A program made the position numbers and the translations under genes. Below, piece by piece: positions 1 to 12,542 of a stretch of DNA of 64,000 nucleotides (position 1 is its first letter; every line of letters starts with the position of its first letter). Below the pieces are notes generated by a model that was given only the letters and a program-made list of their open reading frames with translations, did no database searches and was not told where the DNA came from. The DNA is taken from positions 83,125,277-83,189,276 of the forward strand of contig OX421961.1 of assembly GCA_949128115.1 (NCBI GenBank), in the 5' to 3' direction. Source of the stretch: Anaspis maculata. Lineage: Eukaryota; Arthropoda; Insecta; Coleoptera; Scraptiidae.

Positions 1-21
1 GTACTTTAGTTTAAAGGAATG

Positions 22-2047
22 AAACAAGTGAGTATGCCTTCACGTGCGTGAGTCTCAGTAGCGCATTTTCTTAAAGAGGCATATTATGAATGTAAAGAAA
101 TTTGGTTGAAGGAGAAACATCATTATTTGCCCACTCTCTTCAGTCGAAACTCATTGTTATTTTTTGTTATCAGAATGGGGTACTTGTCAATAAAACAGAT
201 TTTAATGAAAATTCTTTCAATCATCAATATTTTTTTGTTTAGAGGCGGAAGCTGGGAGCAGCCACTAATCAACAGTAGCCTATTCTTTCCCATTTCTAGT
301 CGGCTATCCATATAGCGAAAGAATTAGATCGTTATGTCTTCGGGTTTACGTTTTCATTCATCTCTTACTTTGAGGGCAGCGTGTGGAGGCGGCAGCATTC
401 GGGAAAGTAACTGTTGCACAGTTTGAGTTGGAGGTTTCCAAATGTGTAAGGAAATATGACAAATCAGTGAAAATCATGAAAGTTGCATTTTTTTGTTTGT
501 GTAGAGGCGGCGACTAATCAAAAGTGACCTATCTCTTTCAATTTTTAGTCATCTAAACATATAGCGAAAGAATTAGATCGTTAATCTTCAGGTTTATGTT
601 TTACATTTACCTCTTACTTTGGGGGCGGCGTGTAGGAGCGGCAGAGTTTGGCAAAGACATTCTTGCACAGTTTGAGCTGGGAGTTTATTTATGTTTGAGG
701 TAACATCCAAATCAGTGGAAATTGTTGGAAGTTGCACTTTTTTCTTTTGGGGGCGGAAGCTGGAGGCGGCGCCATATCAAAAGTAGCCTATACTTTCCCA
801 TTTTTAGTCAGCTATCCATATAGCGGAAGAATTAGATCGTTATGTCTTTGGGTTTGTGTTTTTCATTTATCTCTTTTTTTAAGGGCAGCGTTTGGGGGCG
901 GCAGCATTCGGGCAAGTAACTGTTGCACAGTTTGAGTTGGGAGTTTCTAAATGTTCAAGAAAAAATGACAATCAGTGGAAATTGTGAAAGTTGTTTTTTT
1001 TTGTTTGGGGAGCGGGAGCTGGAGGCGGCGGTTAATCAAAAGTGGCCTATCTTTTTCCATTTACAGTAAGCTATCTATATTACGAAAGAATTAGATCGCT
1101 ATGTCTTCAGGTTTATGTTTTACATTTATCTCTTGCTTTAGGGGCGGCGTGTGGGAGCGGCAGAGTTTGGCAAAAAAATTCTTGCACAGTTTGAGTTGAC
1201 AGTTTCTGAATGTTTGAGGTAACATCAACATCTGAATCAGTCTAAATTGTTGAAATTTGCACTTTTTTTCTTTTGGGGGCGGGAGCTGGAGGCGGCGCCA
1301 TATCACAAGTAGACTATCCTTTCCCATTTTTAGTCAGCTATCTATATAGCGAAAGACTTAGATCGATATATCTTCGGGTTCATGTTTTTTATTTATCTCT
1401 TACTTTGGGGCTGGCGTGTGGGAGCGGCAGCGTTCGGCTAAGCAAATGTTGCACAATTTGAGTTGGCAATTTCTAAATGTTTGAGAGAACATCTCAATCA
1501 GTAAAATTGTGAAAGTTGCACTATTTGTCGTTTGGGGGCGGAATCTGGGGGCGGCGACTAACCAAAAGTAGCCTATCCTTTTCCATTTTTAGTCAGCTCT
1601 TCATATACCGAAAGAATTAGATCGCTATGTCTTCGGAATGATGTTTTTCATTTTAAAGTGATTGGGGGCGGTTTTTAGCAATTTTTTCATATCGGCGGCG
1701 CATATTGAAGGCGAAATGTTTCTGGGCTCACGTTTATAAGTGGCAACTATGTATTATTCATAAAATGAGAACACCAGAGCAGTAGGTCTGGGAGAAATTG
1801 CAATATCATGTTATCTCAAGTTTATCGGGGGCGGTTTTCTCTATGTTGGCGGCGCAATATAGACATTCAATATAGCCTAGCCCTCCTTTGGGAGTGGCAG
1901 CTATGTAACAGCGAAAAAAATTGAAAGCTAGAGCGTCTAGTTTGGGAGGAGTTCGAGGAACGGACGGACGGACGGACAGACGGACGGACGGACGGACAAA
2001 GCGGTTGCAATAACGATTTTCATCAAGATGGAAAATGCGCTAAAAAT
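22..2047 (+). repeat. Tandem-array mobile element, copy 1 (complete)
   Basis: About six degenerate ~262-bp units occupy roughly 150-1660. Each has a G-rich block (GGGGGCGGCG), a segment around ATAGCGAAAGAATTAGATCG and a block around TTGCACAGTTTGAGTTGG. A non-repeated tail with two further GGCGGCG blocks follows, then a GGAC tract and a terminal hairpin (ATTTTC/GAAAAT) just before GCGCTAAAAAT. Comparison with the inverted copy near 43851-45959 sets the ends: homology starts at AAACAAGTG and stops at CTAAAAAT. There is no convincing coding region; the G-rich open frames are by-products of the array. The 3' hairpin is reminiscent of Helitron/Helentron-type non-autonomous elements, but a canonical CTRR end is not seen, so the class is unresolved. 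Confidence 0.8.
1961..1998 (+). repeat. (GGAC)n microsatellite
   Basis: Tetranucleotide tract, nearly perfect with one GGACAGAC interruption, in the tail of array element copy 1. The other two copies carry the complementary GTCC tract at very different lengths. Confidence 0.95.
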
Positions 2048-3678
2048 CATCGTATAAGACCCCATTATTCTTATTATAACCACCATTCCATTACCAGAAG
2101 TCAAAGTTTGGCACAAATTATTATCAATTTTTTATGAGTACTATGTGAAGCTGCCTTCGTCGAAAATCGATTCATATTCCGAATTTTTACCCCAATTTGA
2201 TTTTCCACAATAAATCTCGTCTGCGGAGATTTTCATGGCCTCGGGCCATCGGGTCTCGGCAATAAAATCAAAAGAGCATGCAGCACAAGAAATTGTTTCG
2301 CAGCCATACCCCCCGGTTCTCATGAACCCATTCCTCTTTACACTCATTTGTGGGGAAAGCAGGCAGTGCGGCCTTGGAAAAATAACGAGACCGGCCACCT
2401 CATAAATGTCGGATAACTCGAATTCCAAGGGGAGGCTACAGCGCGCAGTGCGCTGCTGGCTTCTTGACTCCTCGCCGGTCTTCGCGCGGGGAAAATCGAA
2501 GTAACTTCGTTCGCGTTGAGAATTTGTGCCTTCCTACCACACCGACAACGCCAACTTCTTGCACCAATACAAGAAATCAAGTGATATCTAGAGGGACGCC
2601 TAGTGACGGCGCCAACAGCGACATTTTCTTCCCTTTCCCTTTCCTCGGAAAATGTGTGTGTGTATGGGTTAGAGCTGAAGCAGTAGCTCAGAGCGGAGCG
2701 GTGGAAATAGTTGCCAAGTTTCGGGCAAAATCACGTATTATGCGGTTTTGCATTCCTACTCCCCTTCTGAACCGAGTTTTCCATGGCTCCTCGCTTCAGA
2801 ACATAATAAATCAAGAACGTAAAAGGCCGTCAAGTCAAGACTGTCTCGATATCTGGGCAAAAATGTCGGTTTCCGGATCGATTTCGGTTGAATTAAATGC
2901 TTTTTCCTACGACCACCTACGAAAGTGACCCCTTTCACACGCTATAGTAGGCCCGAAAGTTGTGTCAATTACGTCAACCCACCCAACCTGTGCGTTATAG
3001 CCGTGCGTTATTATAACGCACAGTTCATTCGAATCACGAAACAATACGAATTTAAACGACGATTTAATCACAATTTCGATAAACCGGCTTTCAATACTAC
3101 TCCAACTCTGATTCACAAGCAAACCAACAATAATTCTGCATTTACAGGACTGGCCTCAGTCATGTCCTCTCAACCGAAAGTATTAGTTTGACATGCTTAT
3201 ATAACCTTATCGAAGACCTAACCCTAGCGGTGAGATGTATAAAAATAAAAATCCTACATAATTTCTTTTCAACAACAGTAATTGTAAAGTTATGAATGAA
3301 ATTCTCACCTACACTTATAAAGCAGAATAACTCTTTGGTAGCAGTGCAAATGTGACCACAAAAGATTAAATGGGGGTCTATTCAGAAATCTTGAGCTGCA
3401 CCAGCCCCATCCAATACACCTGAATACTTTGAATCAAGTTAACATACTAAAATATCAAAATGACGGTTGAAATGTCACTAATTTCATTATTGGATTTTCA
3501 ATTTTCTCACAAGGAGACGTTGTTGATAAATGAAGTCCCATACACCTGCTGATGACCAAAACATACCTTTCCCGTCTGATAGCCGGGGTCTTAGGCCGCT
3601 ATTGCTCTTCAAAGGATAAAAGAAATTGTTCGTGTCCTTTATTAATGACGGTTTTAGCCGGCTCGGCTGACGAAAATA
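2048..3678. other. Unique-looking stretch, no supported gene
   Basis: Mixed-composition DNA with overlapping open frames on both strands (longest 2464-2928 plus and 2141-2428 minus). Neither shows a domain I recognise or a convincing splice context. A short perfect hairpin (GTGCGTTA/TAACGCAC, loop TTA) lies near 3003-3021. Confidence 0.5.
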
Positions 3679-3790
3679 CCCTGATAGCTTGATGGTTAGA
3701 GACGCCACCGGCCACCTCCGACCTTACCTGCTGCCACAGGCGCGTCGCGTGTGTCCAGCAGGCTCGAGTTCGATCCCTGCGATTCCCCGA
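3679..3790 (+). repeat. tRNA-derived SINE head or tRNA fossil
   Basis: An A-box-like segment (TAGCTTGATGGTTAGAG) is followed about 75 bases later by a B-box match (GAGTTCGATCC at 3766-3776), then GATTCCCCGAG and a T-rich run. The box spacing is long and no acceptor stem can be paired, so this is a degenerate tRNA-derived sequence rather than a functional tRNA. The minus-strand open frame across it is just translated tRNA complement. Confidence 0.6.
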
Positions 3791-4840
3791 GTTTTTTTTA
3801 TGAAAAAGATCATTCTTTATATTTTGAAAGCAATCAAAATTTGAAAGACTGGTTTTTGATGGGATTCTTGATTTTTTGCGATAATTCGGTGTACCGCTCG
3901 CTTGTAAGATGCTCAAGCATAACACTGCCACAGGCAGGCTTGGTCAGAAAATAGCGGTGTTTTTCGAGAAAAAATTGAAATACTTATATGAAAAAATATT
4001 AGTATTGAAAATCTGGGTGGTCAGAGAAACGGTGTTTTTCGAAAAATTGCTGAAAATTGAAATTAGCTTACACACTCATGCATAATGTATCACTTTTCGT
4101 ACTTGTTACGTAATGTACTATTGCCGCATTTCAGATTCGATTTCCGGCTGCGGCTGTCAGTTGTTGTTATTGAGCCAGCTAGTCAAGCCCAAGTAACAAG
4201 TTTTAGTTAGCGGAAGTGTAAACGGAGTTGCAAGCCAAACAGAACAAACCAATCACTATCGACCAGAAAAGAGAAGTCAAGGGAGATACCGAGGAAGATA
4301 CTGAAAGCGATTGGTCCATTTACATTGAGCTTACGTCTTCGTTTAAGCTTCCGTCGACTATAAATCAGGCTTCAGGGCGCCGGTCGTTTGCTGTATCAAA
4401 ATGCGCTCACGCCTTCCTGCGATCCTGCGAAACAGCCTTATTTTTCGACCAATGCTAGAACTATTTGTTGTAGAGAGACTGTTGATGTATATATTGTTCA
4501 CAATTCAATAGGCTACAAAAAATCATGGATACAACTTTCTGTCAGACGGCCAGAAAATAACACAATTTCGAAAATGGTAACTTTTTCGGTCTTTGACCTC
4601 CTACGGAAAAAAAGCCTACTAGGGGATTTTTGGGGATTCAAGACATGTTGTAGGGCAATGAAATCTAGCTCATAACAGCCATACAATTGCTTATACGAAT
4701 TTGTTTGAGTTTTTGGTGATTTTTTCAGACTGAAATTCCTGTGCTATTGATGGATGTCTGAGCCAATGACAGCGCTCAAATTTGCTTTGAATCGGAGGTT
4801 GAAATGAAATCCGTCATGATACCAACTGGGCCTTGAAGGC
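3791..4840. other. Gene-free stretch
   Basis: AT-rich DNA with a short duplicated phrase (CGGTGTTTTTCG near 3954 and 4031). A segment TGCGCTCACGCCTTC...TGCGAAACAG near 4401 recurs near 5224. No coding evidence. Confidence 0.4.
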
Positions 4841-4845
4841 TGGTC

Positions 4846-5212
4846 CATCAACTGCGCCCGCGCTCGCGTTACACTGGCGTCCGCTGTAGTATTTTCGAGC
4901 GTTCACGAACACCGTCGACGCTGCGCTGACGTTCCAGGCAAAAAAGAGCCGCCTGAGGACTTGGATGGTCAGCTCGTCCCCTCGCTAGACTCGGCCCTCA
5001 TCCCCTATCACTCTCAAGTGACTGCATCACGTGACTAGTGCACCGTGCCACTGACGAATAAGAGCCAACCTCAATCCCATCGGCTCAAATTTTGCTTGCA
5101 CTGGTCCGAACACGACCTTGACGCGCCGGCTGCGCTACGCCGAAGTTGAATTCGGCAAAACTCAGCGTGGCGCAGACGCCAGCGCGGGCGTGGGCGCAGT
5201 TGATGAACAGCT
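4846..5212. repeat. GC-rich foldback element
   Basis: The left arm (CATCAACTGCGCCCGCGCT near 4848) matches the reverse complement of the right arm near 5169-5208 (GCGCGGGCG...GCGCAGTTGATG). The interior is imperfectly inverted as well. It is GC-rich against an AT-rich background. No target duplication could be fixed, so the ends are approximate. Confidence 0.55.
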
Positions 5213-6195
5213 CCGCTGTGAAATGCGCTCACGCCTTCTTGCGAAACAGTCTTATTTTCTAACAAAAATTTATCGTTGAGGTCAATTTGAAAAGATTCTT
5301 CGGAACATCAAGTATCGTTATCGATTTCAGAGGTCGAGAAAAGTACAATTTTGAAGTTGGCGATTTCTAGACAAAAGTGTGATACCAAATGTTGAACTGG
5401 CTTTCCACATGTGTTGAACACATTGAAATCCGCATCTTTGCTGTCCACGTTACAGCCTCTGAACTGATACAATGCAAACTGTTACGTAAAATCCGGAAAT
5501 GAGTTTTGAGTAATTTTCACTGCGTTTTTGCAGACGCTGTATCTCAGAGGCTAGTGACCACAAAGTAATGAGTCTAGTACTGATCTCTTGGGAATTGATC
5601 AGGCTACATTTGCTTCGCTGATGTTTGGGTTCTAAAGGTAATAGAATACAAGATATTCAGAAAAAACGAAAATTTCCAAGGATTGCGCTCTTTCATTGTT
5701 TTTTTCTTAACCGCAAGCCTTGGAATTCATGGCAATTTCAATATGCCATATGCCAATATGCATATGGAAAAGTGCCAGGGAAAAATATGGAGGTGATTCC
5801 ACTTCCCTGGGACATCCTGTATAGGTATTGTGATTATTACATTATTACTGATACCTAAATTTTTAGCATTATCACTGGCCCTATGATCGCTTCTTTTAGA
5901 ATGGAAAAAAATTACCGTTCGAAAGGTTAAGCTCGCAACCGTTCTCGCAAAGATGCCTAAATAATTGTAATCTGAGAAACGTAATTCACGCAAAACCAGC
6001 ACTGACAGCAATTCGTATTGTAATTGAAGATTATAATCTACAAGCTTGCCAAGCTTTTTCTACAGAAGCTATCAATAATAAATATTATCAGAAACTACTA
6101 AGATAAAATAATAAGTAGCTCAGATTACGTTTTACCAAGTACCAAGACTATACTAAGGTGCGATATCACAATATATGCCGTTCACGTTTTGAATT
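5213..6195. other. Gene-free stretch
   Basis: AT-rich with no supported coding region. A phrase GGGACATCCTGTATAGG near 5809 resembles termini of the 58794-60877 palindrome and may be a relic of that family. Confidence 0.4.
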
Positions 6196-6363
6196 CAGTA
6201 GAATGACTTTTTGGAGCAAAAATTAAGTGACAAGCTGGAGGGCTACAGCTACGGCTGATGGCACCTGCAAAGTTTTGGAGCGACACTATCAGCGGCCATC
6301 AGCCGTATCCTCCCAGCGCTCCAGCTTGTCACTTTATTTTTGCACCAAAAAGTCATTCTACTG
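6196..6363. mobile_element. Hairpin MITE
   Basis: Long terminal inverted repeats: CAGTAGAATGACTTTTTGG on the left pairs with its complement ending CATTCTACTG on the right. Pairing continues inward through GTGACAAGCTGGAG and ACGGCTGATGG. It is 168 bp and non-coding, so it can only move in trans. Target duplication is unclear. Confidence 0.8.
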
Positions 6364-8990
6364 TGGTATTCTCCCTTTGTTTTGTTTGTACGTTGGTACC
6401 TGAAGTAGGTACGGACGTTGACGTTCGTAGCGTTTGCCGATGGGGGCGGGAGATGGCGCTGCGCTAGGCGAGCCGCGCGAGCGGCAGACTCAGGCAGAGA
6501 AGAGAATCAGCTGTGGTGAAGAACACGTGATTTTTTAGTGCAACTGTGCGTCGGTTTCTCCTAATTTAAGGTCGGTCTTTCTTTGATTATTATATCGCAA
6601 TTTTGGCTTCGATACCTAATTTAACCGATTTTGTCCGCGAAATTATTGTAAATAACACGAAATGCTTTGTTATTTTTGTTCTCAACGGGCTTGCATAACC
6701 CGCAGTTTTTCCTTTTAAAATCAAGGTGCTTTGCACTGCTTTGAATTTTGTCATTTATCTACTCCCAAATGATCTTAATATTGATGTCAAAAGCCGTAAA
6801 TCTAGTGGGTGTGCTTTTTGCGCACTCATGACGTGACCTCAAGGCCGCGCTCTCGCGCGTACTTCGAGGTTTCATCAATTGTTCCTTTTCCACAAGTTAC
6901 GTCACAAACAGTAAGGCGACAAAAAGAAACTCTGCTTCGCCAAATCAGCCGCTAAGTAGAGAACAGTACTTTTTATGATTCATCCTCATTTCATTGTTCG
7001 TTGCCGGGTTATACATGAAAGTAAAGGAAGGAAAAGGGACTTGCACGCTTCTCCATGTCCGGGGGAGGGTCCACCTGCTTGTATGAATCTGCCTCGTTGA
7101 GTCTACTAACATTTTATTATTTGGGGGGAATTATGTAATCTCTTTTTCAAAATATTTAACGTGATCCTTTGTTGTTCCTACTTATGATGCAATTCTGTAA
7201 AGGATAGCATTCTGTAGATACTCTGTTATTTAAAAGAAATCCTGTCGGCTATTGGTTTGCCTTGTGTAACGGAGCGTTTGTGGAGTGTTGTTTTGGGGAA
7301 TCGCTACATTAGTTTCACATCCCTTTCGCCGCTGCTTAAGACTTCGGGTTTGTTTCTTTTTACTGCCCTATTTGACGGGCATATTTATTTATAAACATAT
7401 TCGGTAGTATCACGGAACCTACTCACCAAGAATGCGTACGTTGAATGTTGGAGCTCAAATGAAGTATGAAGGTGGTGTGAGTGCTCAATGATTGTGGTTG
7501 CAACTCTCGTTCCTCAATAATACCGACAATGTCCATTCACAAGCTCAACTGTAAATGTCACTTATCTCGCATTTAACGAAAATAAGTGTTTTCCTTCGGA
7601 AACGAATGTAGACACACTTGATTTTGCAGGAGTGTTTCCACTTCTTTTGCTTTTACCCGCTCTGATCAGTACCTTGGGCAGCCTTATCGGCACTCTCACC
7701 GGCAAGCACCTGAGTGGGTTGATCTCACGTGGGGCCTCATCGAACATAGGCTTCTTGAGAGGTCCTTGTCCATCCCATCAGGATTTCACTAAATTACATC
7801 TGACTCCAAATTTACCTCTTCGATTCACGTTGGGGTTTCAGTTCCAACTTAAACGACGAAGAGAGGGCCACAGGTTGGCAGTCGATTCCCTTGCATGATT
7901 ATTGTTTACTAATTCTTTTTCTGTTCTGTATGTATGTATCTGTGGGGTTTGTGATGGGTAACTGCTGGGGAATTTCAGGCGAATGCGTTACAGATACTTC
8001 TTCCTCCCAATTGCTCACAAAAAGTATGACCAACTTCAACTTCTCTACTTATTTATCTCTTACTAGTTTCTTGTTCATTCATCTACCTATTTATTTCTCA
8101 CCTGTTTCTTGTTTATTTATCTACCTATTTATCTCGTATTTGTTTCTTGTTTATTTGTCCACACAATTACCTATCATTTGTCTCTTGCTTATTTATTCAC
8201 TCGTTTACTGATTACTTGTTTCTTGCTGATTTATGTACTTGTTTACCGATCATTTCTTTATTGTTTATTTATCTATCAATTTGACTCTTTTTGTTTGTGG
8301 AAATGTAACATAAATTGCTGAGCGTGAAGTTTCCTTTTGTTGTTACGTAAATAACTTGTAAACGAAACAAACTTTCAAAGAGGTTCAAGCACCGATTCAC
8401 GCTGACTTCATCAATGCATTACTGGAGTGACTTCTCTGTCATTTCATCAAGACTCATTCACACTTGACTTTTGTTCAGATCATTTGGGAAGGGATTTTTC
8501 CAGCAATCAGCCAGGCAATACGCATGGGTTTCTTTGACGTGTTCTTCCCATGTGTGCCTGTCAGCGAATACGTCACTTTTCCTTTGCGATCAAATTGACA
8601 GTTTGACCCGTTTCATGATTTCTTATTTTGTTTTGTTAATCTGATCTTGTGTCCATTTCATTCTTGTAAATTCATGCATTGTCTAACTAATTTGTAATGA
8701 TCTTTCTTGTTTGTGTTTTGTTGTTTTTCATTCATGTTTGTCATTTCATCACTGTCAATTTCTTGTTGTGAGGTGTTTTGAGAAGAGAAACAAATTCAAA
8801 AAAAAACCTTTGCTCATGATTTTCAATAAACATTCATTTTGCTTGCATTTTAATCGCGTTTCATTCAATGATCAAACCTCATCCCCAACTACACATTCTC
8901 ATCTCGAGTAAGAACTCAATAACACAACGTAGGTAAAAAAGGTGAACAACGTCAAGAAGGGAAGGAATAACGACGATCACTGCCAGCATC
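6364..8990. other. Unique region with a CpG-rich start; possible transcript
   Basis: This is the longest stretch free of foldback elements. About 6400-6520 is GC- and CpG-rich (GGGGGCGGGAG, GCGAGCCGCGCGAGCGG), promoter-like against the background. A plus-strand frame at 7632-7898 (88 codons, hydrophobic start FPLLLLLPALI, basic C-terminal part) follows a fair acceptor (GATTTTGCAG) at about 7620-7629. About 8040-8330 is a pyrimidine-rich tract of TTTATTTATCTACC-like units. An AATAAA lies near 8825. These are consistent with a transcript, but no protein family is recognised and coding status is unproven. Confidence 0.3.
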
Positions 8991-8997
8991 GAAAAAC

Positions 8998-9090
8998 GGG
9001 GTTACACTACAGAAATGGTCCCGAAGACCAGGATACACTACGATACACTACAGAATGGTGCCGTGACCAGGATACACTACACTACTGAAA
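8998..9090. repeat. Short tandem/dispersed repeat (GATACACTAC)
   Basis: Repeats of GATACACTAC and ACTACAGAAATGG/ACTACAGAATGG with GACCAGGATACACTAC alternate over about 90 bases. Non-coding. Confidence 0.6.
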
Positions 9091-9280
9091 ATAAAAAGTG
9101 AACGAGATATATGTGCTTATACTAACCTATGGATACAGTATGGGTACTTCCATTAAAATGATAAATTGATTCAGACAAGGATAAGGAACCAAATGAGCAT
9201 AAAAGCAGTATCAAACATTCAGCAAAACTTGGTTTGGCTTGTATGACATTGGACAATTTCATGACTTCTAAATAGCTTAA

Positions 9281-9381
9281 TTACACTACACAATTTCTTG
9301 TACAATCTGTCAAATCAACGATCAAGTTCATTGTTTTTTGACACTATTTTGGCAGATTGTTCAAGAAATTGTGTAGTGTAA
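9281..9381. mobile_element. Small hairpin MITE
   Basis: Inverted repeats of ~29 bp (TTACACTACACAATTTCTTG...CAATCTG and complement) flank a ~43-bp loop. It is 101 bp and non-coding. The family could not be assigned. Confidence 0.8.
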
Positions 9382-10347
9382 TACAGTTTTAGCTTACTAC
9401 AAAAGTCACTAATCTTTCTGGCGCATACATTTGATTCAGTCTTAGATCTTCATTTGAACTCAATCAGTCAAACCTCCGAAAAAGATAAAGCATGCTTCTC
9501 TAATCTCGTGCAACGTATAGGTGTGCATTGTTGTAAACCTACTCGCACACGAAGGAGACCTTCACTTAGGTAAGCAGTCCAGAACTTTTGAGCACACACA
9601 AGCACACATTGAAAAGCTTTATTTTAGTGATGGTGGTTCCTCATCTGGGATTTTCCTCTTGAATTAAGGTCTTAAAAAATTTACAACACAAGGCGTCCTC
9701 TTCTACTCTCTTCCCTTTCGCGCAGTCACCAATCTACAGATTACAGGAGTTGGTATATCAGAAAAGTCTCACTCTCTAGAAGTTGTAGTTTTATTTCCGC
9801 TCAATATAATCCCACGCCGGTGCCGATAAAAAGTTTTCGTATCGTAGTAAAGTTTTAATTAGATCAAATATCTGAGATGAAGAGAAAAGGCGAAAATCTG
9901 TCTGTTTAATGCTAATATGAAAAGATTCGCATTAGCGTCTCTTGAGCCGATTATGGAATATTGCGTGTTGAGAGGACGCGCATTCACAGCGAGTGGCAGG
10001 AACTGACAGCAATTAAATTTCGCACGAAGTCCTTTTGCAATATGAATTTCACAGGGACGTAGAAATTAAGCTTCGCATGATGTCTATGGGCTTATCGCTT
10101 TTGAGAGGGCCTCTTTCGTACAGCTTCGGTAACAAACCGAACATCAATCTGAAGCAAAATGAGGACGAACAAGGGATACCGAGTAGTTGTAAAGAACCAA
10201 TGAACACATACTTTATAAAATCAGGCTCTTTTTGCGTCCTTCACTGCAATAATAGTTTGTGATACCTAATTCAATTCATTTGATAATTTTCATGAGGTCT
10301 TTCAATACTTAGGGACGTAGAATTGGAAAGGAGATATGAAGACTTAC
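9382..10347. other. Probable PDE8 intron, 3' of the exon
   Basis: On the minus strand this lies immediately downstream of the PDE8 exon donor site. No PDE8 PAS or catalytic exon was recognised here or further left in the window. Confidence 0.45.
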
Positions 10348-10541
10348 CGACATAGTGTATCATAATCCAAGGACATCTTGGCAGACCTAGTGTCGATGAG
10401 CACAAGTTCATGGGATTTGTTTTGGAACTCCTCAAGGGCTGTGTCTGCAGCATTCGTGATGGTAACCACAAAGCCCAATTTTTCAGCCGCTTTTCTTTGG
10501 ACGTCAATGACCTGGTCCATTTGCGTGATGACGAGCAACAT
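10348..10541 (-). CDS. Phosphodiesterase 8 exon (REC-like domain)
   Basis: This 194-bp exon encodes part of the N-terminal response-regulator-like (REC) domain of the cAMP-specific phosphodiesterase PDE8. The translation begins MLLVITQMDQ and contains AAEKLGF, then ALEEFQNKSHELVLIDTR and ends DYDTLCR. The spacing matches the animal PDE8 pattern ALExFxxKxHExxxIDxR followed by a CR motif. It is bounded by an acceptor (ATTCTTTCCAG just before ATG) and a strong donor (CG|GTAAGT, donor bases 10347-10346), leaving the last Arg codon split. An in-frame stop lies just upstream of the acceptor, so the exon is internal and the Met is not a start codon. PDE8 hydrolyses cAMP; the catalytic domain lies outside what I can see. 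The preceding intron holds the large foldback element starting at 10643. Confidence 0.85.
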
Positions 10542-12542
10542 CTGGAAAGAATTTGTCCTTCAGGCTAGAAGAAAAAATTAAATCTAGATTGCTTATATTA
10601 CGTGTCAAAATCAGGCCGCTTTGAAAGTCACAAAGGTGGGTATAGTCCAGATGTTAGGCCCAACCACCTTGCAGTTGATGATTTAGCAGTGCCGTTTGGT
10701 ACGAATATTGCATGTACATACCCATGACTTAATTTGAAGAGGTGTTGCCAAGATGTCGGCCCGTGCAGATGCCGTATACAGAGTGAACAAAATTGCAAAA
10801 CTTCCAGCTTATGAACCAGAAAAATTGGAGTCCTTAAAATCATTGGATTCACAATTCATTGCTCATCAAGTTAAAACAAGCGGTATTTGAATATTTTCAG
10901 ACGTTTCTGAAATATTTTGAATTTAGTGGTCGATTTCATGGAAATGGACATTTTCCAATGATCCAGTGATTTTCCAAGATATTTGGATAAATATTTGTAT
11001 TTCAACAAAGAATGACCTCATAAATGAAATGTGATGTGTTGCCACCGTCCCCGCCTACTATTTTTGAAAATATGACAGTCGACTGCTTTTCTTCTTATGG
11101 CCGCCATTTTGAATTTGCGAGAAATCAATTGAAACTAGTAGTGATTGGTCACAGTCAATAATCTGAATGCAAAAATAACCGTTCTCAGTGGGTAACTCTA
11201 TGTGATTGACCATAAGAAAATGTTAATTCATTTTTACGAGTTTTTACAGCATCACTTCAGCGCTTACTACGACCTCAATGACCACTGTGAAGATGACTAT
11301 GGGGTATTAAAACAATCCAATATATTGTTCGAGATGAATTACGGAACCATTTTGATTCTTCATTAGTCATTCCCGAAATATACTGAAAATATCCTGAAAA
11401 AATGGGACAAGTTTTGGAAATACGATTATTTGATAAATTTTTCGTTTTTGGACCGCCGTTTTTTTGTCGGTGGGTCATTTTTTGCACAACAATTTTTTGT
11501 CGGATATGCACAATTGCCAAACAGACCAAACAAGATGAGGGATTGTTTCAAAACCCAATTTTCATCTTTACAATGGTAATTTTCGTCGTATTAAGAGCCG
11601 AAGTGCTATAAAACTCGTAAAAATGGGTTCAACATTTCCAAGTGACCAATTATTATGCATTCAGCTTTTATTTGCAACAAAGCAGGCGAGCCTAGTTTGA
11701 CAGAATCCACTCTGTAAAAGCGCTGTTAGTGGAATGCCACAGTTTAGGTTATGCATTATTTTCTGGGGTTATCGCTTTACTTCAAAATCCAGAACAGCGT
11801 TGCAAGTTCATTTCTGATTTATTAAATGTCCGAATGACATAGACTATCAACCGCTTGTTATTCTTCAAGAGCAGTGGAAAAGTATTTGTTAATTCTACAT
11901 ACGGAACAAACGAAGTTGTACAGGGCACAGAGTAAGAAGAGGAATTTAAAATTTGGCTGTACTTTACAACAAGGAAGCTGTGTCATGGAAGCCGTGTTTC
12001 TTTCAGTCGATAGAGATCGATCTGGTACTGGCATTTACCAATAACAATAAAAGTGAAGACCTTTGGATTGAAACGAATGATGGCTTTGGCCTATTAATTT
12101 TTATTAGGGTAGGTACTTTTAGAAACAAGGTACTTAAAGTCGGAACATTTCGGACTCCGGAAATTTGTGGAGATAGGTAGGGACTGTCAATCACTTGAGC
12201 TCGCCACATGAAAAAGCTTCTTAGTTTCTTTCCAGCCATCCTGTCTGGAACGGACTTCCATCAGCTAGGTCCTCGCTCCGTTTTCATCTTCATTGATTTT
12301 TCCATTTCGCTGCTAGCTTTACGGAGCACTGTAGGTAGCTAGCCGAAAAGTACTGAAGAAAGGAGTTTCACAAAATGTGTGTAGGCAGAATAATAGCTTT
12401 CACTTCTGGTGATCTTCAAAAAGATTTTCTCATGTTATTCCAATCTTCCTTCAACCACACCCAGGGATCAAAATCCACCTCACACCAACTGTGTAACTGC
12501 TTTGACATCAGAAACTGTCAGAAACATCAGGCTTTTTTTTTA

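Noticed and set aside
2141..2428. 95-codon minus-strand frame with several cysteines
   Set aside because: Cysteine spacing does not fit a zinc-finger class I know; kept out as unsupported.
2464..2928. 154-codon plus-strand open frame
   Set aside because: No domain, no splice context and a competing minus-strand frame over part of it; composition not clearly coding.
3599..3931. 110-codon minus-strand frame
   Set aside because: It is the translated complement of a tRNA-derived repeat.
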